Source of the DNA: Prorocentrum cordatum
Taxonomy: Eukaryota > Sar > Dinophyceae > Prorocentrales > Prorocentraceae
Assembly: GCA_963575745.1 (NCBI GenBank)
Contig: CAUYUJ010000374.1
Span: 21,890-85,889 of the forward strand
DNA length: 64,000 nt
Reading direction: 5' to 3'
Below, one piece after another: positions 12,394 through 23,028 of the stretch (its first letter is position 1; every line of letters begins with the position of its first letter). Position numbers and translations under genes: made by a program. Under the pieces are notes generated by a model. That model searched no databases, had not been told where the DNA came from, and saw nothing but the letters and a program-made list of their open reading frames with translations.

Positions 12394-13030
12394 ATGGGAG
12401 CACTGCTCCAGACAGTCGCACCAAGCAGGGGCTCGGAACCAGGCCGCCCTCCCCCTCTCCCCCCCTTTCGCTCCATCTCGAAACGCCGAGGAAGAACACG
12501 TTCGCGCTGTGCTTTTTCACACTGCAGAGGGGTCTGGGGCGGACGGGAGGGGGCACCCTGACTTTGGATACTCCGTGCCGCGGGCGATGTCGCGAGTGGG
12601 GCGGGCATTTCCGCCTACTTTTTTGGTTTCCTGTGATGCAGATGTCCGCCCTGCTCTGCCGTCGCTGCCTCCGTCATACGTCATCGGAAATATCATCCCT
12701 ACTTTTCTGAAGCCAGAAGTTCCGCCCTACGGTCAAGCCGTATAGTAAGGATGAGCAACTTCCCAAGGTTACTTTTGCATCCTTCCCCTTCGGCTCATCC
12801 TTGGCCGCTTTCGCTGGCCGCGCCCCGCTCGCAAGGTGTCGACATGGCCCTCCAAGGCCCTCTTTCATCCTCATCGTGCGCCCTTGCTACACGGGCTGAC
12901 TGCACTTTTTAGCGCCGTCCAGGGTGCACTTCCAGCACACCTGTAAGTCGGATAATCCGCCAAGGCGCGGTGGATCCGAATTCAGGGCAAGATCGGAGTA
13001 CCGACGCCCGCCCCTCCGCGGCTTCCTGGC
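12394..13030. other. Spacer, no gene recognised
   Basis: Mixed GC sequence without obvious repeats. Open frames of 60-125 codons occur on both strands without recognisable features. Confidence 0.4.
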
Positions 13031-13033
13031 GCG

Positions 13034-13135
13034 CGCGGTGCCTCCGCGGTGGGGGCCCTGGGCCCTCGTCGCCACGGCTGGGATCGCCTGGGGTGCCCGG
13101 CCAGAGCGCGCCCCAGGGGGAGGTCCAGGGAGTTG
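13034..13135 (+). repeat. Dispersed repeat D2, copy 1
   Basis: Contains CCCTCGTCGCCACGGCTGGG, GCCCGGCCAGAGCGC and GGGAGGTCCAGGGAGTTGCC. The same order of phrases recurs at 56284-56385 (+) and 55535-55640 (-). Confidence 0.7.
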
Positions 13136-13138
13136 CCG

Positions 13139-13236
13139 CACGCGCGCGCGCACGCGCGCGCGCGCGTGTGTGTGTGTGTGTGTGTGTGTGCGTGTGTGCG
13201 TGTGTGCGTGTGTGCGTGTGTGCGTGTGCGTGAGTG

Positions 13237-13271
<35 letters not shown>

Positions 13272-13273
13272 GC

Positions 13274-13308
<35 letters not shown>
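13139..13308. repeat. (GC)n then (GT)n array
   Basis: Alternating purine-pyrimidine DNA of about 170 bp. Such tracts favour Z-DNA. Confidence 0.96.
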
Positions 13309-13309
<1 letters not shown>

Positions 13310-13432
13310 CCCATTGCTGGCCGAGGCGCTGCTCGTTCTGAGCGGCTCGAGGGCTCGACCTTTAGGCGCGCGCACGCGCGTTATCTTCTCTGACTCTGGA
13401 CGCCCTGTCGCTGCGCGCGGGCCGCGACGCCA

Positions 13433-13440
13433 TCTCTCTC

Positions 13441-13479
<39 letters not shown>

Positions 13480-13506
13480 TTTTTTTTTTTCTCTCTCTCT
13501 CTCTGT
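13433..13506. repeat. (CT)n - T20 - (CT)n tract
   Basis: A pure polypyrimidine strand with a central T run. A similar but less regular tract occurs at 39825-39995. Confidence 0.95.
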
Positions 13507-13727
13507 ATATACATACACATGAGTGTGTGTGTGTGGCTGTGTGTATCGATCGACGGAGCCTACGGTGAACCACCGCCGCCCCCTGCCTTTTGGAAACGCC
13601 CACGCGGCTAAACGTTGGGCAGCAACCTGGCCAAGCTATTGGACTAAGTGCTTCCCCAGTTCTGGAAATCCTCGGGGGAATACTTGGAAGAGAAAAGATG
13701 AAGGAGGAGGAGGAGATGGAGGGAAAT

Positions 13728-13873
13728 TATGATGATGATGACGATGACGATGATGATGATGCTGATGCTGATGATGTTGATGATGATGCTGATGATGATG
13801 CTGCTGCAGATGGTGATGGTGATGATGATGCTGCTGCTGATGATGCTGATGATGCTGATGATGCTGCTGCTGT

Positions 13874-13908
<35 letters not shown>

Positions 13909-13916
13909 TTGGTGAC

Positions 13917-13959
<43 letters not shown>

Positions 13960-14227
13960 TTGCTGGTGCTGCTGGTGCTGGTGCTGATGCTGATGCTGAT
14001 GCTGATGCTGATGATGCTGATGATGCTGATGATGATGCTGATGATGATGCTGATGATGATGCTGCTGCTGCTGATGATGATGTTGATGATGATGGTGTTG
14101 GTGGTGGTGATGATGATGGTGGTGGTGGTGGTGCTGCTGCTGATGATGATGTTGCTGCTGCTGCTGATGATGATGATGATGCTGATGATGATGATGATGA
14201 TGATGATGGTGTTGGTGGTGGTGGTGG

Positions 14228-14274
<47 letters not shown>

Positions 14275-14326
14275 ATGATGATGAGGAGGAGGAGGAGGAG
14301 GAGGAGGAGGAGGAGGAGGAGGAGGA
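13728..14326. repeat. (GAT/GCT)n array ending in (GAG)n
   Basis: Nearly 550 bases of GAT with GCT and GGT variants, switching directly to about 14 GAG units from about 14284. Open frames through it (poly-Asp, poly-His, poly-Ser, poly-Met) are repeat artefacts. Confidence 0.97.
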
Positions 14327-14504
14327 GCCCAGAGACGGGGAGGGCGTGGACATGGACATGTTCGCCGCTCGGGGCGAGCCGCGCCTCGCACCTGGGCGGC
14401 GCAGAGTGCCGCGGTCGGCGCGATCGCCGGGGGGGGGGCCTCGGCGCGAGGGCTCGAGCGTCCGCGCGGCGCGGGGCGCGGAGCTGGTCGAGCCCCAGGA
14501 GGCC

Positions 14505-14700
14505 CAAATCGTAGATTTTACATGTATGTTTTTGAAGGGTTTTGACCTTCCCGCATTTTCGGCTTTCCGACGCTCCACGACGGCTCAGGAAGCTCCCAAG
14601 ACCGCCCCAAGACAGCCCAAGACGCCTCCAAGAGGGCCCCAAGATGGCCCAAGAGGGCTCCAAGATGGCCCAAGAAGCGGCCGATGCGTTCGGCAGCAAG
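14505..14700 (+). repeat. CCAAGAGG family, partial copy with module A
   Basis: A module with TTACATGTATGTTTTTGAAG and TTTTCGGCTTTCCGACGCTC is followed by CCCAAGA(G/C) repeats. It matches the module at 39285-39350 (+) and 51465-51550 (-). Confidence 0.78.
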
Positions 14701-14934
14701 TCCTTCGGTAGAGGGATGCAATTCGTGGACTGCACCCCTCGCCCGAAATCAAAGTTGGCACGCGCGGGGAAGACTGCGGGGTCGAAGTGCAACTTCTTCA
14801 ACCCGCCGCCAACATTGATCACTGGGAGAGGTCATTGACAGATGCATGTGGCATTAGTGTTCGCTCATTCCTTCCGAGGCTTGTTGTATACCCTCGCAAC
14901 TCCGTCTGTAGAGCGCATGAGTGTCGATCAGTGT

Positions 14935-15035
14935 TCGGTAGTAGATGAGATAGCGACGATTCAGCGTTGATCAGCGTCGATCAGCGTCGATTTAGCGTCG
15001 ATTCATCGTCGATGAGCGTCGATTAACGAGCTCCG
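14935..15035. repeat. CAGCGTCGAT short tandem repeat
   Basis: About eight copies of a 10-15-bp phrase GATCAGCGTC/GATTCATCGTC. Confidence 0.8.
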
Positions 15036-15149
15036 ATTCGCAAGAGCCAACAAGATAGTTCGGGAGGCACCCGTGAGTTGCCACCGAACAGGTGGGGTTG
15101 ACCGGGGTTAGTGTTCAAAAGGAGGCAGGAAAGCCCAGAGGCCCGCGTC

Positions 15150-15310
15150 GGGACAGAAGTCAGGACGAGAGGCTTCTGGCAGTTCTGGGCCTCTGAGAGG
15201 GCCCCTGCTTGGACCTGGGACCGTCAAAAAGCGAGTCAGGATGAAATGTTGGTCCCGTGGAGGTCGGGATCTCCAGGGACCTCGTATGGAAACAATCAGG
15301 ACAGCGCATG
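15150..15310 (+). repeat. Dispersed repeat D3, copy 1
   Basis: Carries GGGACCGTCAAAAAGCGAGT and CAGGATGAAA followed by GGTCCCGTGGAGGTC. The same phrases occur at 40300-40400 (+) and 57545-57690 (-). Confidence 0.7.
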
Positions 15311-15925
15311 TCTGGGAAGGTGGGCTCAATGCCGTGGATTTCCCCTGTTCGGGCCCGCACTTGTCTGAAGAGACATGTCTTCCTTGGCCTTTTCCATGGC
15401 AGCTCCTTTGGAAATTCCTCCCCCAGGCCAGTATCGTCCTCGGATGTTTTTTTGTTGTTCATCGGTTTGCTCTTAGCTGACTGTGACACCCAGAAGTCTG
15501 ACCCCCACTAGCAGGTGAATGACAGTCAGGTCGAGCCTCATGCATCCGCTCTGCGACCACTTGTGAACCCGATCCATACGGCTCCGATCGACGCTGGGGT
15601 ATCGGACACCCCTGCGAGGGTGTTTGGCATCCTTCAAGTTCTGAGCCTCAGCTGTTTTTGCAGGAATTTGACCTGCAAGGTTAGGTTCGCATGTGGTTGC
15701 CGATTCGCAGCGCTCTCCAACTCGAGCTGTCACTCCGAAGGGCAGAGCCCTATATGCCCCCAGGACGCTTGAACGGCATCACCGCCCCCCCCCTTCCGGA
15801 ACTAGCCCCCTTTCCGCTCCTCACTTTCCCTCGGGAGGGCGGTGATGGTGTTGACTTGCATGGGGGGTTGAAGAAAAGGACCTCAAAGGGCCTTGAGGGG
15901 CCCTTTTCCTCGCCACCCATGTAGG
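15311..15925. other. Spacer, no gene recognised
   Basis: Relatively complex sequence with short open frames on both strands. No conserved motif recognised. Confidence 0.4.
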
Positions 15926-15928
15926 TCA

Positions 15929-16035
15929 CTGATGATGATGATGATGATGATGATGATGCTGATGATGATGATGCTTATTATGATGATGATGATGATGATG
16001 ATGATGCTGATGATCATGATGATGATGATGATAAC

Positions 16036-16131
<96 letters not shown>

Positions 16132-16190
16132 CAGGATCATGATGATGATGATCATGATGATGGTGATGATGATGATTATGATGATGATGC

Positions 16191-16229
<39 letters not shown>

Positions 16230-16236
16230 CGAAGAA

Positions 16237-16285
<49 letters not shown>

Positions 16286-16345
16286 CTGATGCTGATGCTG
16301 ATGCTGATGCTGCTGATGCTGATGATGATGATGATGATGATGATG

Positions 16346-16378
<33 letters not shown>

Positions 16379-16450
16379 GGAGGAGGAGGAGGAGGAGGAG
16401 GAGGAGGAGGAGGAGGAGGAGGAGGAGGAGGAGGAGGAGGAGGAGGAGGC
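15929..16450. repeat. (GAT)n array ending in (GAG)n
   Basis: About 450 bases of GAT, with some CTG near 16285-16320, switch abruptly at about 16378 to about 24 GAG units. Same order and strand as 13728-14326. Confidence 0.97.
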
Positions 16451-16664
16451 TGCTGAACCCCCTCCACTCCCGCTCCCCTCCGTCCTCCTATGCCCTCTCC
16501 TCGCCGCTCCTGCGCGCCTCCTCCGCACACCCTCCTCCCTGCCTCCTGCCAGGAGGCGCAGCGAGGAGACGTGCCACTGGCCAGGTTCGGGCACACTACC
16601 ACGCCGGTTCTCCGCGCTGCCTTCTCTCCTCGCCTCCCCTCTCCGCCCCTCCCCTTCCTCGTCC

Positions 16665-16752
16665 CCCCGGAGGTCTCTGGAAGCCTCCGAGTGTCTGTGG
16701 AGGTCCCTGGAGGTTCCTGGAGGCCCTGGAGGCTTCTGGAGGCTTTGGAGGC
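16665..16752. repeat. CTGGAGGC short tandem repeat
   Basis: About seven copies of a 9-12-bp unit such as CCTGGAGGCTT. Confidence 0.8.
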
Positions 16753-16985
16753 TGAGAGAATTGTCCCAGGGGCAAGACACTTCCCGATCCTGGATCGTCG
16801 ACGATAGAGGATCGATGTCGCCTTCCCCCTCGGCACTCCTCTCTCCTCCCCTCTGCACGCTTCTCTCCCCCCCACTGGCAAAAGATGCAGCAAGGACACG
16901 GCCCAGTGGTCAAGAGGGGACAGTCGGAAGAGCATGCAAAGGAGTGCGATCACCGCAGGAGGAGAATGAACAGGAGGATGATACG

Positions 16986-16987
<2 letters not shown>

Positions 16988-17053
<66 letters not shown>

Positions 17054-17112
17054 GCAGCAGCGGTGGCAACAGTGTCGGCAGCAACGGCAGTGGCAGTGGC
17101 AGGAGCAGCTGT
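16988..17112. repeat. (CAG)n array
   Basis: About 25 CAG units followed by imperfect CAG/GGC. Open in frame as poly-Gln, but there is no supporting gene context. Confidence 0.95.
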
Positions 17113-17407
17113 AGCAGTTGCGGCAGACAACAATGGATTTCGTAGTCCGTAGTTGGTGAAGGCAAGGACTTTGTATATATCATATCGTAGCCACTAGCGA
17201 GCTGTCGATATGTATGGACTGGTAGGACTGGTGTCATAGTTGAGAGCAAGCAGCCGCCTATACTCATGCTGGACGTCCATTCTTTGCCGCGGGCTCTCAG
17301 TTCACTTGTGGAGCGGTTTATTTGGACTTGCCTCGGAACTTTGAGCGTTTTGGTTTGAACGTTTTATTTTGAAACGGGCCATGGAGATGATGTGTGCTGC
17401 TCGTAAT
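17113..17407. other. Spacer between CAG and GTT arrays
   Basis: About 300 bases of mixed sequence. Nothing recognised. Confidence 0.4.
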
Positions 17408-17420
17408 GGTGTTGTTGTTG

Positions 17421-17452
<32 letters not shown>

Positions 17453-17485
17453 GTTGTTGGTGTTGTGGTTGTGGTTGTGGTTGTG

Positions 17486-17518
<33 letters not shown>

Positions 17519-17690
17519 GTTATTGTCGTGGTTGTTGTTGTTATTGTTGTTGCTGCTGTTGTTGTGATTGTTGTTGTGGTTGTTGTTGTTGCTGTTGTTG
17601 TTGCTGTTGTTACTGCTGCTGTTATATTGTTGTTGTTGCTGCTGTTGTTGTTGCTGTTGTGGTTGTTATTGTTGCTTTTTTTGTTTCCCC
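17408..17690. repeat. (GTT)n array
   Basis: GTT with GGT, GCT and ATT variants over about 280 bp. Confidence 0.96.
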
Positions 17691-18170
17691 GCCTTGACTG
17701 TGTTTTCATGTTGACCTTTGGCCCGCGGGCACGTGTGCTTGACCCGCACTCATTTTCCAGATGCTCACACACTGCTTGCATGGTGCACGAATTATGTGCC
17801 GCTCTGGACTTGTGATTTTTGCTGAGGTCGTCGTCCATCCCTCTGCCACAACTGAGCGCAGGGCTTGCCCAGAGTGCTTTCTGTGTCAAAGCTCCATGGG
17901 CCGACAGCATCATCGAGAGGGTTTTCACATATATATATATATATAGCTAGTAATAGTTAGTACGGGCATGAGCAGGAGTGCTAGCAGTAGCAGTCATTGA
18001 CATCTGTGTAGTATTATGAAGTAATTCTGGAGTAGTTCAGGTAGCAAGAAGCGCGTACGGGAACGGTGATTGTGGTCGCGTCGTCGTCCCTCTTGGCCCT
18101 TCCGCCCTTCTTCTCTGTCCTTTTGTCGTCAATGCCTGCAGGCAGCTGTCCCTGCTCGTTGAGAAGGATA
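17691..18170. other. Spacer, no gene recognised
   Basis: Contains a short (AT)n at 17930-17946 and AGTAG-type phrases near 17947-18000. No gene supported. Confidence 0.4.
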
Positions 18171-18173
18171 TAC

Positions 18174-18435
18174 AGGAGGCGGAGGAGGCGGAGGAGGCGG
18201 ATCAGGAGGAGGAGGAGGAGGAGGAGGAGGAGGAGGAGGAGGAGGAGCAGGATGAGGAGGAGGTTGAGGAGCAGGAGTAGGAGTAGGAGTATGAGTATGA
18301 GTAGGGAGGAGGAGGTGTGGGAGGAGGAGGAGGAGGAGGAGGAGGAGGAGGAGGGAGGAGGAGGAGGAGGAGGAAAAGGAAAAGGAGGAGGAGGAGGAGG
18401 AGAGAGGAGGAGGAGGAGGAGGAGGAGGAGGAGGA
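18174..18435. repeat. (GGA)n array
   Basis: GGA/GAG units with short interruptions (AGCAGG, GGTGTGGG). Confidence 0.96.
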
Positions 18436-18779
18436 CAGGACCGTCTTTGCCGAGCGTCTCGTCTCGCGGCGGCGGGGGAAGAGCTGTGCCGACAGTGTTT
18501 AGAACGTCGAACGACGCCAGAGACGCACGCACCGTCGCTTCCCACGTGCTGGAGGAGGGGGAGAGTCCGGTAGGTTCGCGTCGTGTCGGTGTGGCGGTGG
18601 CCCCAGCGTGTGCGTTAAAGGTTCAACTCCGCCGCGATCGTTCAAGGTTGAAGGGTCTACTGCGAAGGGGCTACTGCTGTGGCAGAAACTAACGCCAACG
18701 TCATCACAACACGATCCAGCCGTATGGGAGGGAGCGGGATGAGGAGCAAGAGAAATAGGAAGGGCGAGGACGAGGATGA

Positions 18780-18890
18780 ATGGGAGGAGGAGGAGGAGGA
18801 GGAGGAGGAGGAGGAGGAGGAGGAGGAGGAGGAGGAGGCGCAGAAGGAGCAGGAGGAGCAGGAGGAGGAGCAGGACAAGGAGGAGGCCGT
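18780..18890. repeat. (GGA)n array
   Basis: A pure (GAG)n block followed by AGGAGCAGGAG variants. Confidence 0.95.
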
Positions 18891-19002
18891 TCCCCGCCAG
18901 GTTGGAGGTGGTCGGGTTGTGCTGTTCGGCGGCGCAACTGGGGACTCAGGACGTCTTTCTTTGATCCGCCACCTTAGGTGCACATGCTGGCTCGCTCGTC
19001 CT

Positions 19003-19036
<34 letters not shown>

Positions 19037-19392
19037 GGAGGAGGAGGAGGAGGAGGAGGAGGAGGAGGAGGAGGAGGAGGAGGAGGAGGAGGAGGTGTGG
19101 GAGGAGGAGGAGGAGGAGGAGGAGGAGGAGGAGGAGGAGGAGGAGGAGGAGGAGGAGGAGGAGGAGGAGGAGGAGGAGGAGGAGGAGGAGGAGGAGGAGG
19201 AGGAGGAGGAGGAGGAGGAGGAGGAGGAGGAGGAGGAGAGGAGGAGGAGGAGAGGAGGAGGAGGAGGAGGAGGAGGAGGAGGTGTGAGGAGGAGGAGGAG
19301 GAGGAGGAGGAGGAGGAGGAGGAGGAGGAGGAGGAGGAGGAGGAGGAGGAGGAGGAGGAGGAGGAGGAGGAGGAGGAGGAGGAGGAGGAGGA
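19003..19392. repeat. (CT)n joined to (GGA)n array
   Basis: A (CT)n run ends TTTCGGAGG and continues as about 350 bases of GGA with three small interruptions. The same CT-to-GGA joint occurs at 20780-20876. Confidence 0.97.
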
Positions 19393-19753
19393 TCCCCCGC
19401 TGCCTGCAGCCCTGCTGGCCTTGGATCGGTCACTGCCCCGTTCCTTCCTCCCTGCGCGCCCCTGCCTCCACCCTCCTCGCTCCTTCCGGACACTGCGTCG
19501 TCCAGCGCCGACTCATGATTTGACCCTCGTCGCTGCTCCGGGCTGCCTCCCGCCTCCTCCCTCCTCCCGCCCGCGTCCTCTCCTCCTGGGGCAGAGCCTC
19601 GCGCCGAACGCCGCCTCGCCCGGACCGCCTCTCGCCGGCGCACCCCCTCGGCCTGGGCCGCTCCGCCGACGCACCGCTCCGCCGACCGACCGCTCCGTCC
19701 GGGCCTCGATCCGCTCGGAGCGATGGGCCCGTTGACAGACGGACCGCTCGCCT
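19393..19753. other. C-rich spacer
   Basis: CCTCC- and CCGACC-rich DNA, with a short direct repeat CGCTCCGCCGAC near 19660-19690. No gene supported. Confidence 0.4.
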
Positions 19754-19906
19754 GCTAGGGGGCCACAGGAGAACCCTACCCCTACCCCCCACGATTTCTG
19801 AGGGGGAGGGTGGGGTTCACTTCGCTCGGGAGCTCCCGAGCGAAGTGAACCCTCCCCCTCAGAAAACGTGGGGGGTAGGGGTAGGGTTCTCCTGTGGCCC
19901 CCTACT
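19754..19906. mobile_element. Near-perfect palindromic element, copy 1
   Basis: About 73-bp arms from TAGGGGGCCACAGGAGAACC to the centre CGGGAGCTCCCG, with one short deletion in the right arm. The whole unit can fold into a cruciform. A second, more diverged copy lies at 21119-21468. Confidence 0.92.
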
Positions 19907-20770
19907 TGCGTGACGGCCCGCCCGCCTCCGTTCCCGAGCTCGGGGGCCCTCCTGGCCAGGGGGCCCCCGGAGGAACACCGCGAGGACACACCGACACCGA
20001 GCGGGAGCCCCTGCCTTCGTGGCTCGGCCGCCAACTTCCCTGCATTGGGAGGACGTCGCGAGCGATCGCGCCCCCCCCGCCAGCCAGGGCCTCGCCCGCC
20101 CGGCCGGCGGCGAGCCGGCCCGCGGGCGAGAGCGGGCCCTCGTCGGACAGGCCCGTTGGCGAGCAGAGGCCCCTTGGCGAGCCACAGCCCGCCGGCGAGT
20201 GCGACCCGGCCCGCTCGCGGAACGTTTCTCTCAACGGCACCGTAACGGGTACTTACTAACGGGTACTTTGAAATGATGCCGAAAGTTGCCACTTTAGGGC
20301 CTTTTTCTGGCATTGCAGCGTTGCCCACATCGGGAAGGGTTGGATTCGCTGGGTCACTGGCCAAAGTACCCGTTAGTGGGGTCCCCGTTTGAGGGGCGCT
20401 GATTCTCGGGCGAGCGGGTTCGGGTGGTCTGGTTCGGCGGCGAGCGACGGGGGGGGGACGAGGGAAGGAGAAGGCCCTCTCAGGAGGCGGCGGGGCTCCG
20501 CAGACGCCCCTCGCGCCTTCTGAGGGTTTTTTCCGCGTCCTCCGGGCAGGCTCGAAGACTTCTCGGAGGGCTGGGGGATGCCCAGGCCCTCGGGGAAGGC
20601 CCGCCCCTTCTCTCAGAGCGTGAATTACCTACCCCGCTTTCGCTTCCAGGCAAAACCAAGCCGTACCACGCGCCTCCTCGTCAAGCGGCCTGACCAGTAC
20701 AGGCCGCAATGTGGCATCGTTTGGTATCTCTTGGAAGCGAGGGTGGTCAAAAGCGAGGATTTGTTTTCCC

Positions 20771-20775
<5 letters not shown>
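19907..20775. other. GC-rich spacer
   Basis: Open frames on both strands without recognised domains. The phrase ACGGGTACTT occurs twice near 20247-20266, and its complement AAGTACCCGT lies at about 20364-20373, a small dyad. Confidence 0.4.
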
Positions 20776-20777
<2 letters not shown>

Positions 20778-20806
<29 letters not shown>

Positions 20807-20877
20807 GGAGGAGGAGGAGGAGGAGGAGGAGGAGGAGGAGGAGGAGGAGGAGGAGGAGGAGGAGGAGGAGGAGGAGG
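20778..20877. repeat. (CT)n joined to (GGA)n array
   Basis: (CT)n runs into CGGAGGAGG and about 24 GGA units. Confidence 0.97.
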
Positions 20878-21118
20878 TGAGAATCTCGCCTTCCCCCCCT
20901 GGGCTCGCCGCCAAGCTCTGGCAGTGGCTCGCCCCTCCTCGGGGCCCGCGGGGAGGCTCTGCGTCGCCACCGCGGCATCCGCCTCGAGGCCCTGGCCGGG
21001 CCCCCGGGTGGCCTCTCGCTTTGGGGCGGTGGCCGGCCCCTTGGCCTCAGGGCGCGGCCCCCCCCCCCCCGGGCTCGCCGCCGACCCGTCCGCCCGCGAG
21101 AGGGGCCCGTGCCGGCCT

Positions 21119-21468
21119 TAGGGGGCCACATTCGGGGGCGGAAAAGAGGGGGGTGATGACTAGGGGGGGGGGTGGATATCATGGCGGGGGCCATGATATT
21201 TCCCCAGATTTTATGGCGCCTCTTCTTGTTTCATTACGTCCCTGGCCCCCCCGCTGGGCCGCGCACATGCCGCCGGTCATGATTTGCACCCCCCCCTCTT
21301 GGACACCCCCCTCTTGGCCGCTCCCGACACATGCGAACCCTGCCCCTACCCCCCACGATTTAGGAGGGTGGGGTTCACTTCGCTCGGGAGCTCCCGAACG
21401 GAGTGGACCCCACCCTCCCCCTCAGAAGTCGTGGGGGGTAGGGGCAGGGCTCGCATGTGGCCCCCTAA
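21119..21468. mobile_element. Palindromic element, copy 2, split by a nested MITE
   Basis: Outer ends TTAGGGGGCCACA and TGTGGCCCCCTAA and the core CACTTCGCTCGGGAGCTCCC match the palindrome at 19754-19906. The left arm is interrupted by the 196-bp MITE at 21132-21327. Removing that insert with one CACAT copy restores a continuous left arm matching the right arm. Confidence 0.88.
21132..21327. mobile_element. MITE M5, copy A (10-bp TIR, 5-bp target duplication)
   Basis: Ends TCGGGGGCGG and CCGCTCCCGA are inverted, and similarity continues inward through AAGAGGGGGG. It is flanked by CACAT on both sides (21127-21131 and 21328-21332). Internally it carries a hairpin around ATCATGGCGGGGGCCATGAT. 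By eye it is about 94% identical to 31041-31235. No coding capacity. Confidence 0.93.
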
Positions 21469-21898
21469 GGTCTGCCCCATCCTGGAGCAACGCCACGGCC
21501 TCTCCCCCTCCTGAGCGGGGCCCCCCGACGGGGTGGTGAGCGCGCCGCGTGGTGAGCCAGTGGGGATTCGGGGTCCCCGCACGGTTTTGGGACCTGGGTC
21601 GTTCTCCGAGGACGTCTCGAGCACCAGATCGCAGGGTGCCAGGGCGTGGAGATGATCGCGCCTCGCGCGTCGCGGGATGGGCCAGAGGCCAGAGAGGCCC
21701 TGAGATCCTGGCGTCGCAACCTCTTCGCAACGTGCGTTTTTGCACAACTTCGGGCCCCGGGACCCTCACGGATCGACCCTGCTCGAAGAATGGCGCAGAA
21801 ATATGGGGTCCGGGGCTCCGGTCGTGATCTTCGGCGATGTTGTATTTGTCTTTTTGCAGCGTCGGATCTCAGTGGGGGAGGGAGAGAAAGAGAGAGAT
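21469..21898. other. Spacer, no gene recognised
   Basis: Mixed GC-rich sequence, becoming GA-rich at 21875-21898, where the next TIR element begins. Confidence 0.4.
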
Positions 21899-22064
21899 GA
21901 CGAACGAACAACACACACCCATACCCATAGGGGCGGTCGTTGGGGGGAGGACTCGCTATGGGTATGGGTGCGGGTTGTCGGACCCTGGGGAACGCTCCCG
22001 TTCGAGCGGGGATCCCCATCCGACAACACGTACCCTTAGCCCTCTCCGACCCCCCTATGGGTAT

Positions 22065-22101
<37 letters not shown>

Positions 22102-22112
22102 GTTGGTTCGTC
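21899..22112. mobile_element. TIR element with GACGAAC ends, copy A
   Basis: Left arm GACGAACGAACAACACACAC, then CCCATACCCATAGGGG, is mirrored by CCCCCCTATGGGTATGGG, a (GT)n run, then TTGTTGGTTCGTC. An inner inverted pair (GGGTTGTCGGA / TCCGACAAC) nests inside. GA tracts lie on both sides. A related shorter version is at 31758-31880. Confidence 0.8.
22070..22101. repeat. (GT)n microsatellite in the right arm
   Basis: About 16 GT units expanded from the ACACAC part of the inverted arm. Confidence 0.95.
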
Positions 22113-22247
22113 AAGAGAGAAAGAGAGAGAGAGAGAGAGGGGGAGGGAGAGAGCGGTTGTCCTTCTCCAGGGGGGCGGCGCGAGGGCGCGATCGCGCAGA
22201 AGGAGTCGCACGTCGCGCAACGCGGGGCGCGGTGCGGGGAGTTAGGT

Positions 22248-23020
22248 TTAGGTCGGGCATGTTTTTTTACATGCTGATTCTTTTGGGGGAAAAACAATCA
22301 AATTATCCCAGCGCGACCCTAACTAGGAGTTGGAGCCCCTAGGAAAGCAGCATTAGTAGTAACAGTAAAGCTAAGCTAAAGCTAAGCTAAATCTAAGCTA
22401 AAGCTAAACTAAAGCTAAGATAACGCTAAGCTAAAGCTAAACTAACGCTACGCGAAAGCTAAGCTAAAGCTAAGCTACAGCTAAGCTAAATCTAAGCTAA
22501 AGCTAAGCTAAAGCTAAGCTATATCTAAGCTAAATCTAAGCTAAATCTAAGCTACATCTAAGCTATATCTAAGCTAAAGCTAAGCTACAACTGAGCTAAA
22601 TCTAAGCTAAAGCTAAGCTAAAGCTAACCTAACGCTAAGCTAAAGCTAAGCTAAAGCTAAGCTAACGCTAAGCTAACGCTAAGCTAACGCTAAGCTAAAG
22701 CTAAGCAAAAGCTAAGCTAAAGCTAAACTAGAACTAAGCTAAATCTAAGCTAAAGCTAAGCTAAAGCTAAAGCTGAAACTAGAGCTAAAGCTAAAGCTCC
22801 CAGGGGACTGGGGGAACCGCGGGGCGGATACTGGGGGAACCGCCCGGGGCGCTTTCCACTGCCCGGCCCCTTTAAGCCCAGAGAGTAAGAACCCTTCTAG
22901 GCAGAGCCTAGGTAGGGAATAATATTCAAACATAGTCAAACATACTAGACAAATCGTCCCAAGGTTTTTTGTGTGACTATTTTTGGATATTCCTCCTGTA
23001 GAGGGACATGCCCGACTTAC
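22248..23020. mobile_element. hAT-like TIR element carrying one GCTAA cassette
   Basis: Left end TTAGGTCGGGCATG and right end CATGCCCGACTTAC share an exact TCGGGCATG inverted core, a variant not seen in the other copies. Flanking 8-mers AGTTAGGT (22240-22247) and ACTTAGGT (23021-23028) agree at 7 of 8. Inside lies the cassette 22303-22919, then the family's internal TTTTGGATATTCC sequence. The element ends about 440 bp upstream of the acyltransferase-like gene. Confidence 0.85.
22303..22919 (+). repeat. GCTAA cassette, copy 1
   Basis: Leader TTATCCCAGCGCGACCC..GGAGTTGGAGCCCCTAGG..AGTAGTAACAGTAA, then about 430 bases of GCTAAGCTAAA units with AAA/AAT/AAC variants, then trailer CTCCCAGGGGACTGGGGGAA..CCACTGCCCGGCCCCTTTAAG..CCTAGGTAGGG. 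The trailer's CCTAGGTAGGG is the reverse complement of the CCCTACCTAGG in other copies' leaders. Other copies: 32633, 33348, 34007 and 47535 (minus). Confidence 0.92.
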
Positions 23021-23028
23021 ACTTAGGT

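Noticed and set aside
13590-14822. Long poly-Asp, poly-His, poly-Ser and poly-Met frames
   Set aside because: All arise from the GAT/GAG arrays, which stay open in several frames on both strands at once.
16988-17112. Poly-glutamine coding exon
   Set aside because: No flanking coding signal; a neighbouring GTT array and stops surround the CAG tract.
18657-19643. 328-codon minus frame and 200-codon + frames with poly-Glu, poly-Arg or poly-Pro
   Set aside because: Pure GGA array; every frame is open.
19513-20364. 283-codon minus open frame
   Set aside because: Crosses the palindromic element at 19754-19906 and has no recognised motif; GC-rich chance frame.
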